A stretch of 64,000 bases of DNA from Akanthomyces muscarius (Eukaryota > Ascomycota > Sordariomycetes > Hypocreales > Cordycipitaceae), in contig NW_026611617.1 of the NCBI RefSeq assembly GCF_028009165.1, positions 1,306,648-1,370,647 on the forward strand, read 5' to 3'. The stretch's first letter is position 1, and each line of letters starts with the position of its first letter. Positions 13,091 through 24,999 of the stretch are shown piece after piece. Under the pieces are notes generated by a model. It worked only from the letters and a program-made list of their open reading frames with translations, was not told the origin of the DNA and did not search any database. The translations under genes were made by a program, and so were the position numbers.

Positions 13091-14178
13091 ATAGCTAACT
13101 AAGTTATAGAGAATAAAGCTAAGAGGACATATCTATTTATTAAGTTACCTAAGTACCTATTTATTATATATAGAGCATATAAGTACGTATATATTACTAA
13201 TAAGGTATAGGCGCATTTAAGGCGGTATTACTAGGAAATAGATAAAAAGAGCTAGAATAGGGTAATATATAATATAAAAGTAATACTAGGTATTATATGC
13301 AGCTAAGAGCGGTTATACTAGTACTAATTGCTAATATATATTAACTAGCCTATACCCTATATTACACCACTATAACTAGATAGGTTCTAGTATAATAAGT
13401 GCCTATATATTATTTAGATAGTATATAAGATATAAGAACACTATAAGAATAAGTATAGTTAGGTAAATAAATAGAAGTAAGTTAATAATTTTATAGAAGG
13501 CTAAATTATCCTATAAAAGGCCTATATCTATTACTAATAATTATTTCTAACCTAAGTGGTAAGTAGGTGGTTTAGGGTATAAGAGTTTATAATTAAACTA
13601 GCTAAGCTAGAGAAGGAGAGAGAGGTTATAGACTAGATTTAGGAATATTATAGTATATAAGAGTAATAGTTTTAAAACGCTAAAAAGACCGTAGTAATTA
13701 CTAAAATTAACTAAAAAACAGAAACTAATAGGTAGTTAAGGCGTGTTAGGTAGTCTATATATTTAGCTAAATTAGACCCTAATAAGTTATATACTATAAT
13801 AAACCTAGCGGGAAAGGATAAGGGCGTATTATAGTATATATATAATAGTTTAGATTATATAATAGAAAGCGCTTAGGCTATATACTATATAGGTAAGGTC
13901 AGATTATCTATATTATTTAAGATTAACCGCTATAAAGTGTAAAAGAAACCCACCTAGCTATTTAACGTATATATAGAGGAGGATTTATAGGCATAATATA
14001 AAAGCGTATAGTAGAAGATATTATATATATAGTACCACACCTAGTAATAAGAGGAGAGAGCCTAGCTACTATACTAGTTTATAAGTATATAGTAAACTAT
14101 ATAGGATTAGTTTATTAGGAGCGTATAGGTCTAAGAGGACATATTATAAGGCGGGGAAGATAGTGAAGTTAGTACTGT
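13091..14178 (+). pseudogene. TLH-B': N-terminal fragment of a TLH-E-type gene
   Basis: The frame can be followed codon by codon against TLH-E: the start codon now reads ATA, and the first zinc finger, the GWVN-type second finger and the stretch around WDQF are all present with many stops. Homology ends near 14178, just after the GGEDSEVST stretch, so only about the first quarter of the gene is present. Cys codons TGT have become TAT, and CAG or CGA codons have become stops. The fragment is not expressed as a protein. Confidence 0.85.
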
Positions 14179-14896
14179 TATGGACTAGCCCTAGGGCGTC
14201 TGCGAATAGGCGTTATAATCGTTATTAACTCTCTTAAGGAGAAGAAGGAGAAGAAATAGAAAGACAGTAAGCCCTTCCCGTTTCGTAGTAGTCTAGGTTT
14301 TATACAGAGTTAGTATAGAGTTTAGCTAGGGTCTTAGTAAAGTTAACCCTAAGCTCAGCTAGCTAACACTTAACCTATACTATCTTAGTTATAATAGTAG
14401 GCTAAAGCCTAGTACCTTTATATACCCCCCCTATCTGTCCCCCCCTACTAACTAGTAAAAACTTTTTTTTTTTTTTTAGTATATATTATTCTTAGGCTCC
14501 CTAGGCGTGGCGTGGAAAAACGTGACTCTGGCGGGGCTATACGTCGCTATTAGCTAGGGGTTAGTAAGTAGTGGTCAGCGATTATACAGCTATAGCTAGG
14601 CCTTACCCGCTCCTTTAAGCGTCTAATTAGGCCTTTATTATAAACTATTATATAACATATAGTACTATCTAGGTACTTTAAGTGTAAATAAAGTAAAGAA
14701 ATTATAAAAAGGTAAACTATATAGTAAAAGGACTACGCCCCTTTAAAGGAAATATTCGTAATAATAAGGTCTTCACTATAGCGCCTAATAGTGTTTTCCT
14801 CTTTTCCCTCTATTAACTATTCTATTTCCTTATAGCGCTATACTTATATTACTTTATTCCCTTCCTATCTTAACGATATTCTTATTATATCCTACT
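14179..14896. other. unassigned spacer with poly-T tract
   Basis: GC content is intermediate. A run of fifteen T occurs near 14465-14480. Around 14510-14575 is a less mutated GC-rich patch. No gene or inverted repeat could be established. Confidence 0.4.
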
Positions 14897-15694
14897 ATGT
14901 GCCCTTCTAAACTTAACGACTTTCCTTACACGTCGTTATATCTTTATCCCGGACTTAACGATATATCTGCCACCGCTATACCTCCCCCTCCCCCTCCCCC
15001 TAGTAGGAACGGCCACGACCTAAACGCTAGGTATTATCGCCCCTAATATTCCCTAGCCGGCTTTATTATAGAGGGCGACTCTAATAGCGATAAATTTGCC
15101 TTAGATAATAAACTTAATATACCTTACCTGACCTATCTTAAGGGCGCCGCTAATAATAGTGTGCTTAACTACTAGCTAGGGCCTAAAGACGCCTACGTAT
15201 CTTATAATAGCAGATATTAAACCTATAAATAGGCCCCTACTGTTTTTATAATAAACCCTACCCTACGCCACCTTATTTATAACATATAGTGGATTTACGA
15301 CTCTAGTAAGGCCGTAAAGACTCCTACTATAGGCAAGTCAGGGGAGAAGGGCTCTAAAAAGGCCGTCTTACAGCCCGCTATAGCGCGCCTTGTCCGACAA
15401 TATCACAGCGCGTTAGATACTACTATGCTCCGCCCTATCCTCGTTTAGGATGCCTTCGCTCCCCGTTGTCTCAGCCCTAACGCTAGTGAGGGCGCTGCCA
15501 CTACCTCGTCGTAGGTGGCACTCCCCGCTGGTTCCCTAGGTGGAAACCGCGCTAGCCGAACCGACATCGCTGGCGCTACCAACGCCTTCAATCAGCTTAG
15601 CCAGAACATCTAAGCACGCATAGTGCGTATTCCCAAAAACCTAACTGTTATGCTAGATCAGATTAGGGGCCAGTCTATTTACATCAGCAGCTAA
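14897..15694 (+). pseudogene. unknown protein, 266-codon frame with nonsense mutations
   Basis: One continuous frame runs from ATG at 14897 to TAA at 15692-15694 without frameshift, interrupted by about eight TAG or TAA codons. The frame has a Pro-rich run near 14985-15001, an acidic Asp/Ser stretch, the segment YLKGAANNSVLNY, and a Lys-rich segment. The second half is GC-rich and only lightly mutated, unlike its neighbours. I recognise no domain. It could be the first ORF of a transposon or a subtelomeric gene caught by RIP. Confidence 0.6.
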
Positions 15695-15739
15695 AAAAAA
15701 AACCCACAAAAAAATACAGGGGGCTAATCCATTTAGCCT

Positions 15740-18700
15740 AGTTGACCCTAATCTATAATAAAAGTATAGGCTAAAAAAATAAACCTAATCTAACTAGAGT
15801 ATACCTAAAGTTAACCTAAGGCTATTCCTATAAGCGTAAGACATAAAGTAAGTTAAACGTTATTAGCTCGAAAAAAGGAGCCCTAAGGTAGCTATATATA
15901 GTAGATTATATTTAGATATATAGAAAGGTAGTAAATTATATATAGTATAGAAATATAGAAATAGCTAAGCTATACCCTAAGCTATATAGTATAATTATAG
16001 GGCGATTAAAGTAAATAAGGGTAGTAGTATAAATAATATAGCAATATAGTAATAATTAATATATAAATAACTATATTAGTTAAAATAGTGAAATTATTTT
16101 AGTCTTATAGATTTAATATAAGTTAAAAAGGCTAATTATTATATATCTATTTATTTATAACCCTAAGTTCCTATTTTTATTTTATAGCCTATACTAGTAG
16201 GTTATAGTAAGAGTTAAGGCGGTAAGCTATTTAAATAAACACTATAATAATATTCCTATTATTAACTAGAAAGCTATTATATAGGCTATAAAAGAAGCTC
16301 CTAATATTATTAATATATAATCTAAGTTAACTAAATATAAGCTGCTAGACTAGAAAGCTACTATCCTACACGTTTATCCGCCTAAAGTTAACAGACTATA
16401 ATGCTATATATACCTATATATAGTACGGACAGTCTAGGGTATATAGTAATATTATTAAGAGTAGTATAGTTAGGTGAACGATTAGAGGCAAGGCTAGCAC
16501 GCCTAGTTAAATATACTATCTATACACTAATTACTATAAATAGACAATATATATTACTAGTAGTTATTTATAGGCAGTCTAGCTAGTTATTAGTTTAAGG
16601 TATAGAAAGTAATAGAGAGGGAAGAGTACAATAGTATTATTAGTAATAGTAATACTAATACCTAAAATAATATATATATATTTAAAAACATAATATATAA
16701 TATAAGTATAAAGTTTTAAGTAATAGTAGTTAATAAAAAGATTAAAGAAAATAACTAGAAAAGGGAAGTAAATATATAGTTAGGCTAAGTTAAATAGGTA
16801 TAGTATTTAGAAGGGTTATATTTTAAGATATTATTTAAGATAGGTAACCTAGCTACTAAAAATAAGCCTATTTTATAGTAATTATATAGTAGTATTAAAA
16901 GAGTAATAGAAGCAGCTAAACAGGTATACTATTACTATTATATTAAGTTAGCGACTATATTTAAGATTAACTAGAAGGAAGCTAGTAAAAGAGCTAGCTA
17001 GCTATTTAATATATAAATAGAAAGCGATTTATAGATATAATATAAAGAGATATAGATATATATAATTTATATTATATACTATACTAAGTAGGTAAAGGAT
17101 AAAAAGCGGCCACTATATGTAATAATAGAGGAGTAGGGCAATGTATAGGATACGTAGGAGAGTAGCGCCTAGGCACGTAGCTAGGCGGCTATTAGCTAGG
17201 TCTAACGCTAGGCCTAGGCGAGACAGGATGTGATATATAGGCAGTTAACGCCTAATAAGGCGAGTATAGCTAGTTATATAAGCAGAGCTAGCACCCTAAT
17301 AACTAAGACGGCTATAGTTAATAACACTAAGTTTAACTAATAGGGGTTAGTAGCTATAATATATTTATTAAATTATAATATTAAAGATAATAAGTATAGT
17401 AGTACTATTATAAGCGCTATAGCTATAATAGGGATTAAAGGGGAGGATAGTAGTTAGTATAGCCTAATAAATTACACACCTAAAATGTTAGCTATTATTA
17501 AGGTAGTATAAATAATAGTAGTATATAGTGTATATTAGGCGCGGAAAGAGGATATTTACTAACTAATTACTATAAACTAATAGTACTAGTTATCTAGGGG
17601 GAATAGTATAGTAATATTAATAGAGTAAGAAGCTAAGTAAAGAGTAATAGGCGTATTCCCGTGTATATATAAGATAGTACACTAATTTATAATATAGATT
17701 AGTAAGGAAAGCGACTAGTACTTAGTACTAATAGAATAGATATTAGAGATATAAATATATAGAATATATATCTAGTTTAATATAATAGTAGCGGGGACTA
17801 TTAATTAGTAGGGCGAGATATTATGTTTCTAGTAGATATAAATAGGTATAGCCTAGTTAGTAAACATATTCTATAAGATAGTTAATAAGGCGTATACTAT
17901 ATTAGAGGAGTTAATATTAGTAGATTAGGGTGAGATTAGATAGTTACTAGTAATCCTATAAGGTAACATTAAGGACAATAATAATAAGTAGTAAGATAGG
18001 TATTAGTTTTTAGCTAATAAGTATAATAAATAGGCGTAGACTAGTAAAGGGTATATAATATATTATATTATAAAGTAGGAGAAGTATTAGCACGTATAGA
18101 TTATAGCTAAGAGCGGTTTATAAACCTTATTATAAGAGTAGGCTATATAGCGGTACTAATAGTATATTAAATAATTCTAGGAAGTAATATAGTGTTTAAT
18201 ATATATAATATTAGGCTAGCTAGTATAGGCTAGTAAGTTATTAGAGATCTAGTTCTATAACACATATAATAATAGGGTATATAATATATTTATTAGCTAT
18301 AAGTAAGTTAGGTTTATAATAGTATACTATAAGAATTTCTACTAAACTAATAAGGCGAAAATTATCTATTATTTTTTACCCTATAAAGTAAGGGAGTTAT
18401 TAGTATAGTATTTATAGTTAGTATTACTATTTTAGTAAAGGATTTAAGGTATTATTAAGAGTGTAAGGTGTATAAGTGCATTTTTATAAGTAGTATAGGT
18501 GTTAAAGAGCAAGCTTAGGGAGGATAAAGGGTATTATAGTGGGAGTAATAGAGAGAATAATAGGTATAAGAGTAAGTTAGGCTAGTTAATAATATTATAT
18601 ATATTATTATTACTAATAGATTAGTAAGATTAGATCTATAAGTATAAATAGATAATAGATAGGGTATAGTAAGTAATATAGGGGTATAGTAAGTAGTATA

Positions 18701-20930
18701 TAGGAAGCTAGGTATTAATTATAGGATAGTAGTATATAGTAATTATAATCACGTAGTGGTTTATAGGCGCTAGTATAAAGAGTTTAAAAGGATATAAAAA
18801 TAAAGATAGGATTAATAATAACTTAGTAGATTTATAGGCTAGGTATAGGTTATATATAGTAGGTATAATATACGCTTATAATATATTTAAGAATATAAAT
18901 AGGATAGTAGTAATATAAGAGAGGTTCCGTTTAGTTAGTAAGTAATAGTACTAGTTATTTAGATTTTAAGGCGGGTATATAGTATAGCTAGGGGTAAAGT
19001 AGAAAAGGGAATAATATAATAATAAAAGAAGTAAAGCTAAGTAGTAATAGTTTAAGTAGATATAGTATATTAACACAGCTAATATATTATAGCAAATAGT
19101 TAGGGCTAGTATAAGGTTTTATAGCTAGTAGGAGCTAATAGTATAGTTAATTATATAGGGCGATATAGTAGTATTATAGATTATAAGTACTAAAAAGGGT
19201 AAAAGCGTATTATTTATATTACTAGTATATTATTTACTAAATAGTATAATAATTATAATTATACTATTAGTAATATTATAAGAGGATTTATATATACGTT
19301 ACTAGGCAGTAAGTATTATATTAAGCGTATAGTAGAGTAGATATAGTATAGCGTATAGTAGTATAGTGTTTATAACGCTAGAGTTAGTATATATAAAGGG
19401 ATTTAGTAATTATATATACTAGTTATAAAAGTAAGGGGTATTAGACTATATAGTAGTAAATAAGTATTATACGTTATTAGATATAAGTATAAAGTTTTAA
19501 CTAAAAATAAGGAAAGTTAGGTAGGTAATTTAGGATTAGGGTATATAGTAGGTGTTTTTAACAGTAATATTAGGGCTAGAGGAGATAGTAGTATTTACTA
19601 AAGTGGTGGCGGTAGAGATATAAAGTTATTACGTATTCTAATCGCTAATAACACGTTAAAACATTACGTATAGGGTAGATATAGTAAAGGGTAGGGACGT
19701 AAAGATATAAGTAAATAAGATAATAGGTAAGATAATAGGCAATAAGATAGGTTTAGCCTAAACTAGGTAGGAGGAAGCTAAGAATAAGCAGGTTTAGTAG
19801 GTTATAAAGATATAGTAGGTAAAAGATAATAAAAAGCGGGCAATTATATACATAAAGATAGTAGAGCGTATATAAATATTAATAGTGATATTAAAATATA
19901 GCGTATATTATAGTAGCACTAACACGTAAAATAAGAAAAGTCAAATAATAAAGGCGTAGAAGGCAGATAAGTAGGTAATTATAATAACAAATATATTAGG
20001 AATAGGAATTAATATACTAGATATATAGTTAGTAGTATATATATAGATGTTATAATAGATCTGGGATTTAGTATAAGAGAGTGGGCGGGCTAGGCGGGAT
20101 AGATAACAGAGCTAGTTAGTAGTAGTGTGTAGGCTAATTACAGACAGGGCAGCGGAGGAGGGCCTGTAGGTATAGGAGGCGGCGACGGTAGAGTATATAA
20201 GTAAGAGATAGTATTAGCGGATTATATTAGATAGGATAATAGACAGCTAGGTAGACTAGGAGGAATATAGTGAAGGCGAAGAGGTGTACGATATATATAG
20301 GGAGGCAGTAGTGACTATAGATAAGGAGGATATAATATAGGCGGCAAAGTAGGCATATAGCGAAGTAAGGCCGATAATAGAGTAGCAGACAGCTATAGTA
20401 CGGGTAGCTAAGTATATAGTGTTAATAAAGCAGATAGAGGAGGCGTAGATATAGAGCGAGTTTAAGATCTATTTAGAGGATTAGGTAGTAGGATAATATA
20501 CGGTATATTAGTTAATAGGTTAGGCGGATAACTATAATAAAGCTAATTATATAAGGATATAAGTAGGCATATTAAAGTGGTAGGTAATAAAGGTAAGGGC
20601 GGTATTAGAGAAGGAGGTATAGACTAAATAGTAGATAGAATAGTTTAGTAGGTATTAGGAATATAGGTTATTATAGAAAATATATAAATAATAGTAGGTA
20701 GTAAAGGGCGATAAAGGTTAGTAGTAAAGATTAGAGGACAGTATATACTAGTATAGTAGGTTATTAATTTATATATTAGGCGTGATGATTTTTATATATA
20801 AGCGGTAGGTTATTAGTAAGGTAGGCGTAGAGGTAAGTATAGCGGTATTTTATTAATAGATAGGGAGAAAGGTAGAGGGGCGGCAGGGAATAGAGAGTAA
20901 CTAGATATATGTTTTATTTATAAAGATTAA
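15740..20930 (+). pseudogene. TLH-B: near full-length RIP-degraded telomere-linked RecQ helicase
   Basis: In order on + the remnants are: a zinc-finger region near 16400-16650; the ASWLFN segment near 16990 that matches the TLH-E N-terminal part; the lysine-containing recombinase-like segment near 18325-18430; a Walker A remnant near 19195-19210 (KKGKS); a DECH remnant at about 19446-19484 (VVNKYYTLLD); motif V near 19976-20000 (TNILGIGIN); and motif VI near 20065-20095 (ESGRARRD). The C-terminal extension probably continues to about 20.9 kb. The length matches TLH-E plus flanks. Stops occur in every motif block. Confidence 0.8.
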
Positions 20931-21849
20931 TTAGAAGGTTTAGAAGTAATAGAGATAAGGCTGGCTATAGCTAAGACAGATATAACTATATATAGGCAGA
21001 GGGGGGGAAATATAGTAGAAATATAATAGAGTATATTTAGTTTATATTAAAATTAGTAATTTTAGGTATAGTATAAGTAGTAATATAGTGTCTAAAGTAA
21101 GGGAGGTTTATAATAGTGTTTATAGTAGGCTATCTGTATTTAGGAAAGTAAAAGTAACTATTAAGGACAGGTTAGTAAAGGATAAAGTGGAGTAGAAAAG
21201 TTTAAGGGTAGAGAAAAGTAATTAGAGAAAGAGTTTATTTATATATTATATTTAAGGTAAAAGGGAAAGGGTTAGTAGAGTAAAGTATTATAGAGAAGAA
21301 TAGGTAGATAAGGTTAAAAGGTGGTTTAGGTTGTGTAATATAGGGTAGTAGCTGTAGGGTTTAAAAAGAGAATATATAGTTTATTACCTACTCTACTATA
21401 CTCGACCGTAACACGGCCTGTTCCTTATTTCCCGCTAATCACCTACCCTTAACTATAACACCCTACCTTAAAACGCCTAAACGCGCCCTATTCCCTAATC
21501 TCCCGGTATATAAAGCAACTTAATAGGGACATCATATAAAACCGCGCCTACTCCTTAAAACGCGCCCTATTCCTAATTTCTCACTACACAAATAGCAACT
21601 TAATTACAAAATAACGCAAACTAGGGCCTACTCTTATTAATATAGAAGAAACGAAATAGGGGTAGAGAGGACTAGGAATAAAGGGGGGTAATAAAATAAA
21701 ATAACTATACTACACTACTAACTAGACCTAAGTGGCTTTCTTATATAAAATAATATCTAATTTAATTTTATTTAATATTCTTATATATATATACCTTATA
21801 CTAGAATTCTACCTCTATATATATATTTATAAACTTAATATAGTGTGAC
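20931..21849. other. spacer before TLH-D1, with a less mutated C-rich patch
   Basis: 20931-21360 is purine-rich and poor in C. 21365-21640 changes abruptly to C-rich DNA with two related blocks: AAAACGCCTAAACGCGCCCTATTCC and AAAACGCGCCCTATTCC share CGCGCCCTATTCC, followed by a CAACTTAAT motif in each. No ORF is visible. It may be the promoter region of the next pseudogene. Confidence 0.4.
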
Positions 21850-24800
21850 TAGCTTATAGGCCTTAGCTTATATTTTAATTAACTAGAACTCGCTATTATC
21901 TATATCTAGTATAGCTATACTATTAAGCTAGATAGAGACTATATATCTCGCTATTTAGGCGAGAAGTATTAGACCCTAAAGCCCTTATATAAGGGCCTTA
22001 ACGCCTTTATTTAGTCTTTATACCTACCTAATCCTATATTACTACTAAGATATAAATATAACTACTCCCCTTATCTATATCTCTTACTATAGAAAGGCTT
22101 TATTTATAAGCTATATAGATATTACTTATTAAGTGAAGATTTAATTATATATTACCTCTCCTTATCTTATAAAGACTTATAGGGATCTAGCTATTAGAAC
22201 AGTTAGGTAGTAAAGTATATACTCTAAGGCTGTGCTTTCTAAAGCTAGTAAGCTAGGGATATTATATAATTATAGTAAGTCTATATATAGCTTAGCGTTA
22301 TAATCTCTAAGTTTCTCTCTATTAACCTAAGTGACCTAAGGGAGAAGTATCTTACTTAGATATATAAGGCGGAGGTAATAACTCTATTTACTATAAAAAA
22401 CTTATAAAAAGGACTAAATAAAGATACTAGCCTTTTATCGCCTTATTTCTTAATAAACTAGATATATTATACTAAATAGCTTAAAATCTTTTATAATATA
22501 GATTATAAAGCGCTTATATCCCTCTACGCCCTCCTGTCTTTAGAGTAGAGCTCACTTTAAGTGTAGTTATAAAACAGTATATTAGTAAAAAGCCCTATAA
22601 GTAATAAGATAATCCTATTAAAGATTATAGCTATAATTAATACCCTATTTAATTACTATACTAATACTATACACTATACTAATATTTTAGTAAGGCGCTA
22701 GTTATATAGTTATTACCCTAATTAGCCCTATAAGTTTCTATTTAAATTAGTTTTATCACCCTAGTTAGAGAAGCGGTATTAGAGACAGCTAAAGCGCTAT
22801 ATCTACTTCTAGGTTAGGCTATAGAGGTTATATCCTATTATAGTATAGTCGTTATATAGAAGTAGAATACTCTCTTTAGAGTAAACCCTAGCTATATAGT
22901 CGTTATAGTGTAACGTTAACTAGGGAAAACCTACTAGGACGGGCTATAAAGAGGCTAGTAGTAATATAGGCTAACCTAAAAGGTTTAATAATAAATATAG
23001 TAATAAATATAGTAATAAATATAGTGATAATAAGAGTAATAAATATAGTAATAAGGATTATAATAAATATAATAATAAGGATTATAATAAAGTTAGTAAT
23101 AATAATAGTAATTATAATAGTAAATACTATAATAAATAAAGGCGTACTTTTAGTTCACCTACTAGTAAACGTTTTACTAATAAGTAAGGCTAATCCTCTT
23201 AACTATTTAACTAGGCTAAGCTAAAGGTTCTTTAATATATAGATTAGGATCTAGCTATAGCTAATAAGTACTATAAGGATAGTAAGATACTACCCTAAGA
23301 GGATATACTAGTAGACATCTTATTACGATTTTATTACTTTATAGCTATAAAAGACTTTAAAGATAGTTAGCTATACTTAACGTTAATTAGCTACTTTAGC
23401 GCTATCTATAGCCTATCTCTACTATATAAAGCTAAGTTTCTATAGCCTACCTAGTATATAACATATATATTAGCTTTTATTTACTATCTCTAGCTTATTA
23501 TACTAGAAAGTGTCTTACCTTAGTGGGCGTACTAGTAGATTAGAATTCCTACACGCCTATATAAAGGTCAGCTTAAGAAACTAAAGCTAGCCTACTACTA
23601 CTATATATATAATAGTATAATATCACCTCTTAGTGAAATATTAAGCTTACTTATATATAGAAGATCTCTCTATTAAGCTAAAAGTCCTATGTTTCTATTT
23701 AAATAAAGTAATAATAGATAGAAGATTTTATAAGATAGGCAATTTAGGATTATAATAGATATAATTTATAACCTAGTTAGCGTTATTTTTTAGGACGCTA
23801 AAAGACTCTCTTATTAGCTAATATTTAGCTAGGAGCCACTATAACCTAACTTTTATCGTATATATAATAAGCTCTTTACTACTATAATAAGCTACTCTTT
23901 TATAATAGATCTAGCTAATTTATTAAAAAAGTGGTACCTTAACGTCTTATATATTAGATACCTATTATCTAGTACTAGTCTAATATAGAAAACGAAGCTT
24001 AGGTAGGGTGTATAGAATAGTAGCGCTATAATAGCGTATCTTAAAAATCACAACTATCTATTAAAATAGGTTATACTTCTTATTAACCTTAGTGGCAGAT
24101 AGGGTAGTAAGATCTTAGAGCTACTAATAATTAAGTATATAAATACACTAATACGACTTTAAGGCTACGGCTTCTATAAAGGCTATTTTTATATAATTAC
24201 TAGGTATAATAAGACATATACTACTATAAACAGCGAGTTTTAGGTTATTTAGTTTATCCCTAACTTAATATAGATACTATTATTTAACTATCTTATATAT
24301 ATTTAATAAGTAGCGAGGATAATTAAATAATACGCCTTCTAACATACTAAAAGTACTATATTATTATTCTTACTAGCAACTAGTAGCTAGTAATAGATAT
24401 TATAAGTATACTCTAAAGAGCTAAAGCACTATATAAAAGAATATATAGATATTAGGTTTAAAATTAGCGTATAGTAATATAGATAGCTATGTATTACTAT
24501 TACTAATAGGTATATTTATAGGGCGGTAAAGTTATTTAATTATTATAAAGATACTATATAAAATAATAATAAAAGCGCTATATTTATATAATAGAGCGGA
24601 TATAAGCTTCTTTAGCAGCTATCTACTTATAGTCTTAATAGTATATACCCTAACTAGCTATAACTAGTATTACTTTAGATTTACCTTAATATTTTATAGT
24701 AATAGTATTACTTTCTTCGCCTAGATAGAGCTAATAATAGCATTATAGTAATAGACAGGTCTATATAGCTAAAGACGCCTAAAAGAGCGGCTAAAGCGGT

Positions 24801-24990
24801 ACGCTAGAAACGCCTAATAGAGAGTAACCTAATATATAATATAGTATATACTATAACTAATAAACACCTATAATATAATAATAACAGCTAAGATATATAT
24901 TTAAAAGCTTATATAGCTCTAAAAGTACTAAGTACTATACTAGACACTTTAAGTTATATAGGGTATTAGTAGGACTAAGATAACTACCTT
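21850..24990 (+). pseudogene. TLH-D1: zinc-finger plus tyrosine-recombinase-like gene, no helicase seen
   Basis: Degraded zinc fingers are readable near 21900 and 22090-22150. A Lys/Asn-rich low-complexity linker spans 22981-23110. A GYSF segment lies near 23891. The SGR..GSKILEL segment near 24090 matches SGQPARATEIL in TLH-E. Then follow a Lys at 24211 in the motif YNKTY, YR at 24478-24483, a His-to-Tyr changed codon at 24601 in the motif SGYK, and a Tyr at 24628, nine codons later. After this the frame ends in a basic stretch and a new zinc-finger N-terminus starts near 25050, so this copy lacks a helicase. It is either 3' truncated or a stand-alone recombinase gene. Confidence 0.65.
22981..23110 (+). 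repeat. AATAAATATAGT microsatellite
   Basis: Twelve-base units of AATAAATATAGT and variants with AATAAGGATTAT are repeated. They probably encoded a Lys-Tyr-Ser-Asn linker inside TLH-D1. The isoleucine-rich frame on the same stretch is a by-product. Confidence 0.8.
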
Positions 24991-24999
24991 ACTTCTTAA

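Noticed and set aside
23024..23224. 66-codon isoleucine-rich frame
   Set aside because: It is produced by the AATAAATATAGT microsatellite inside TLH-D1.
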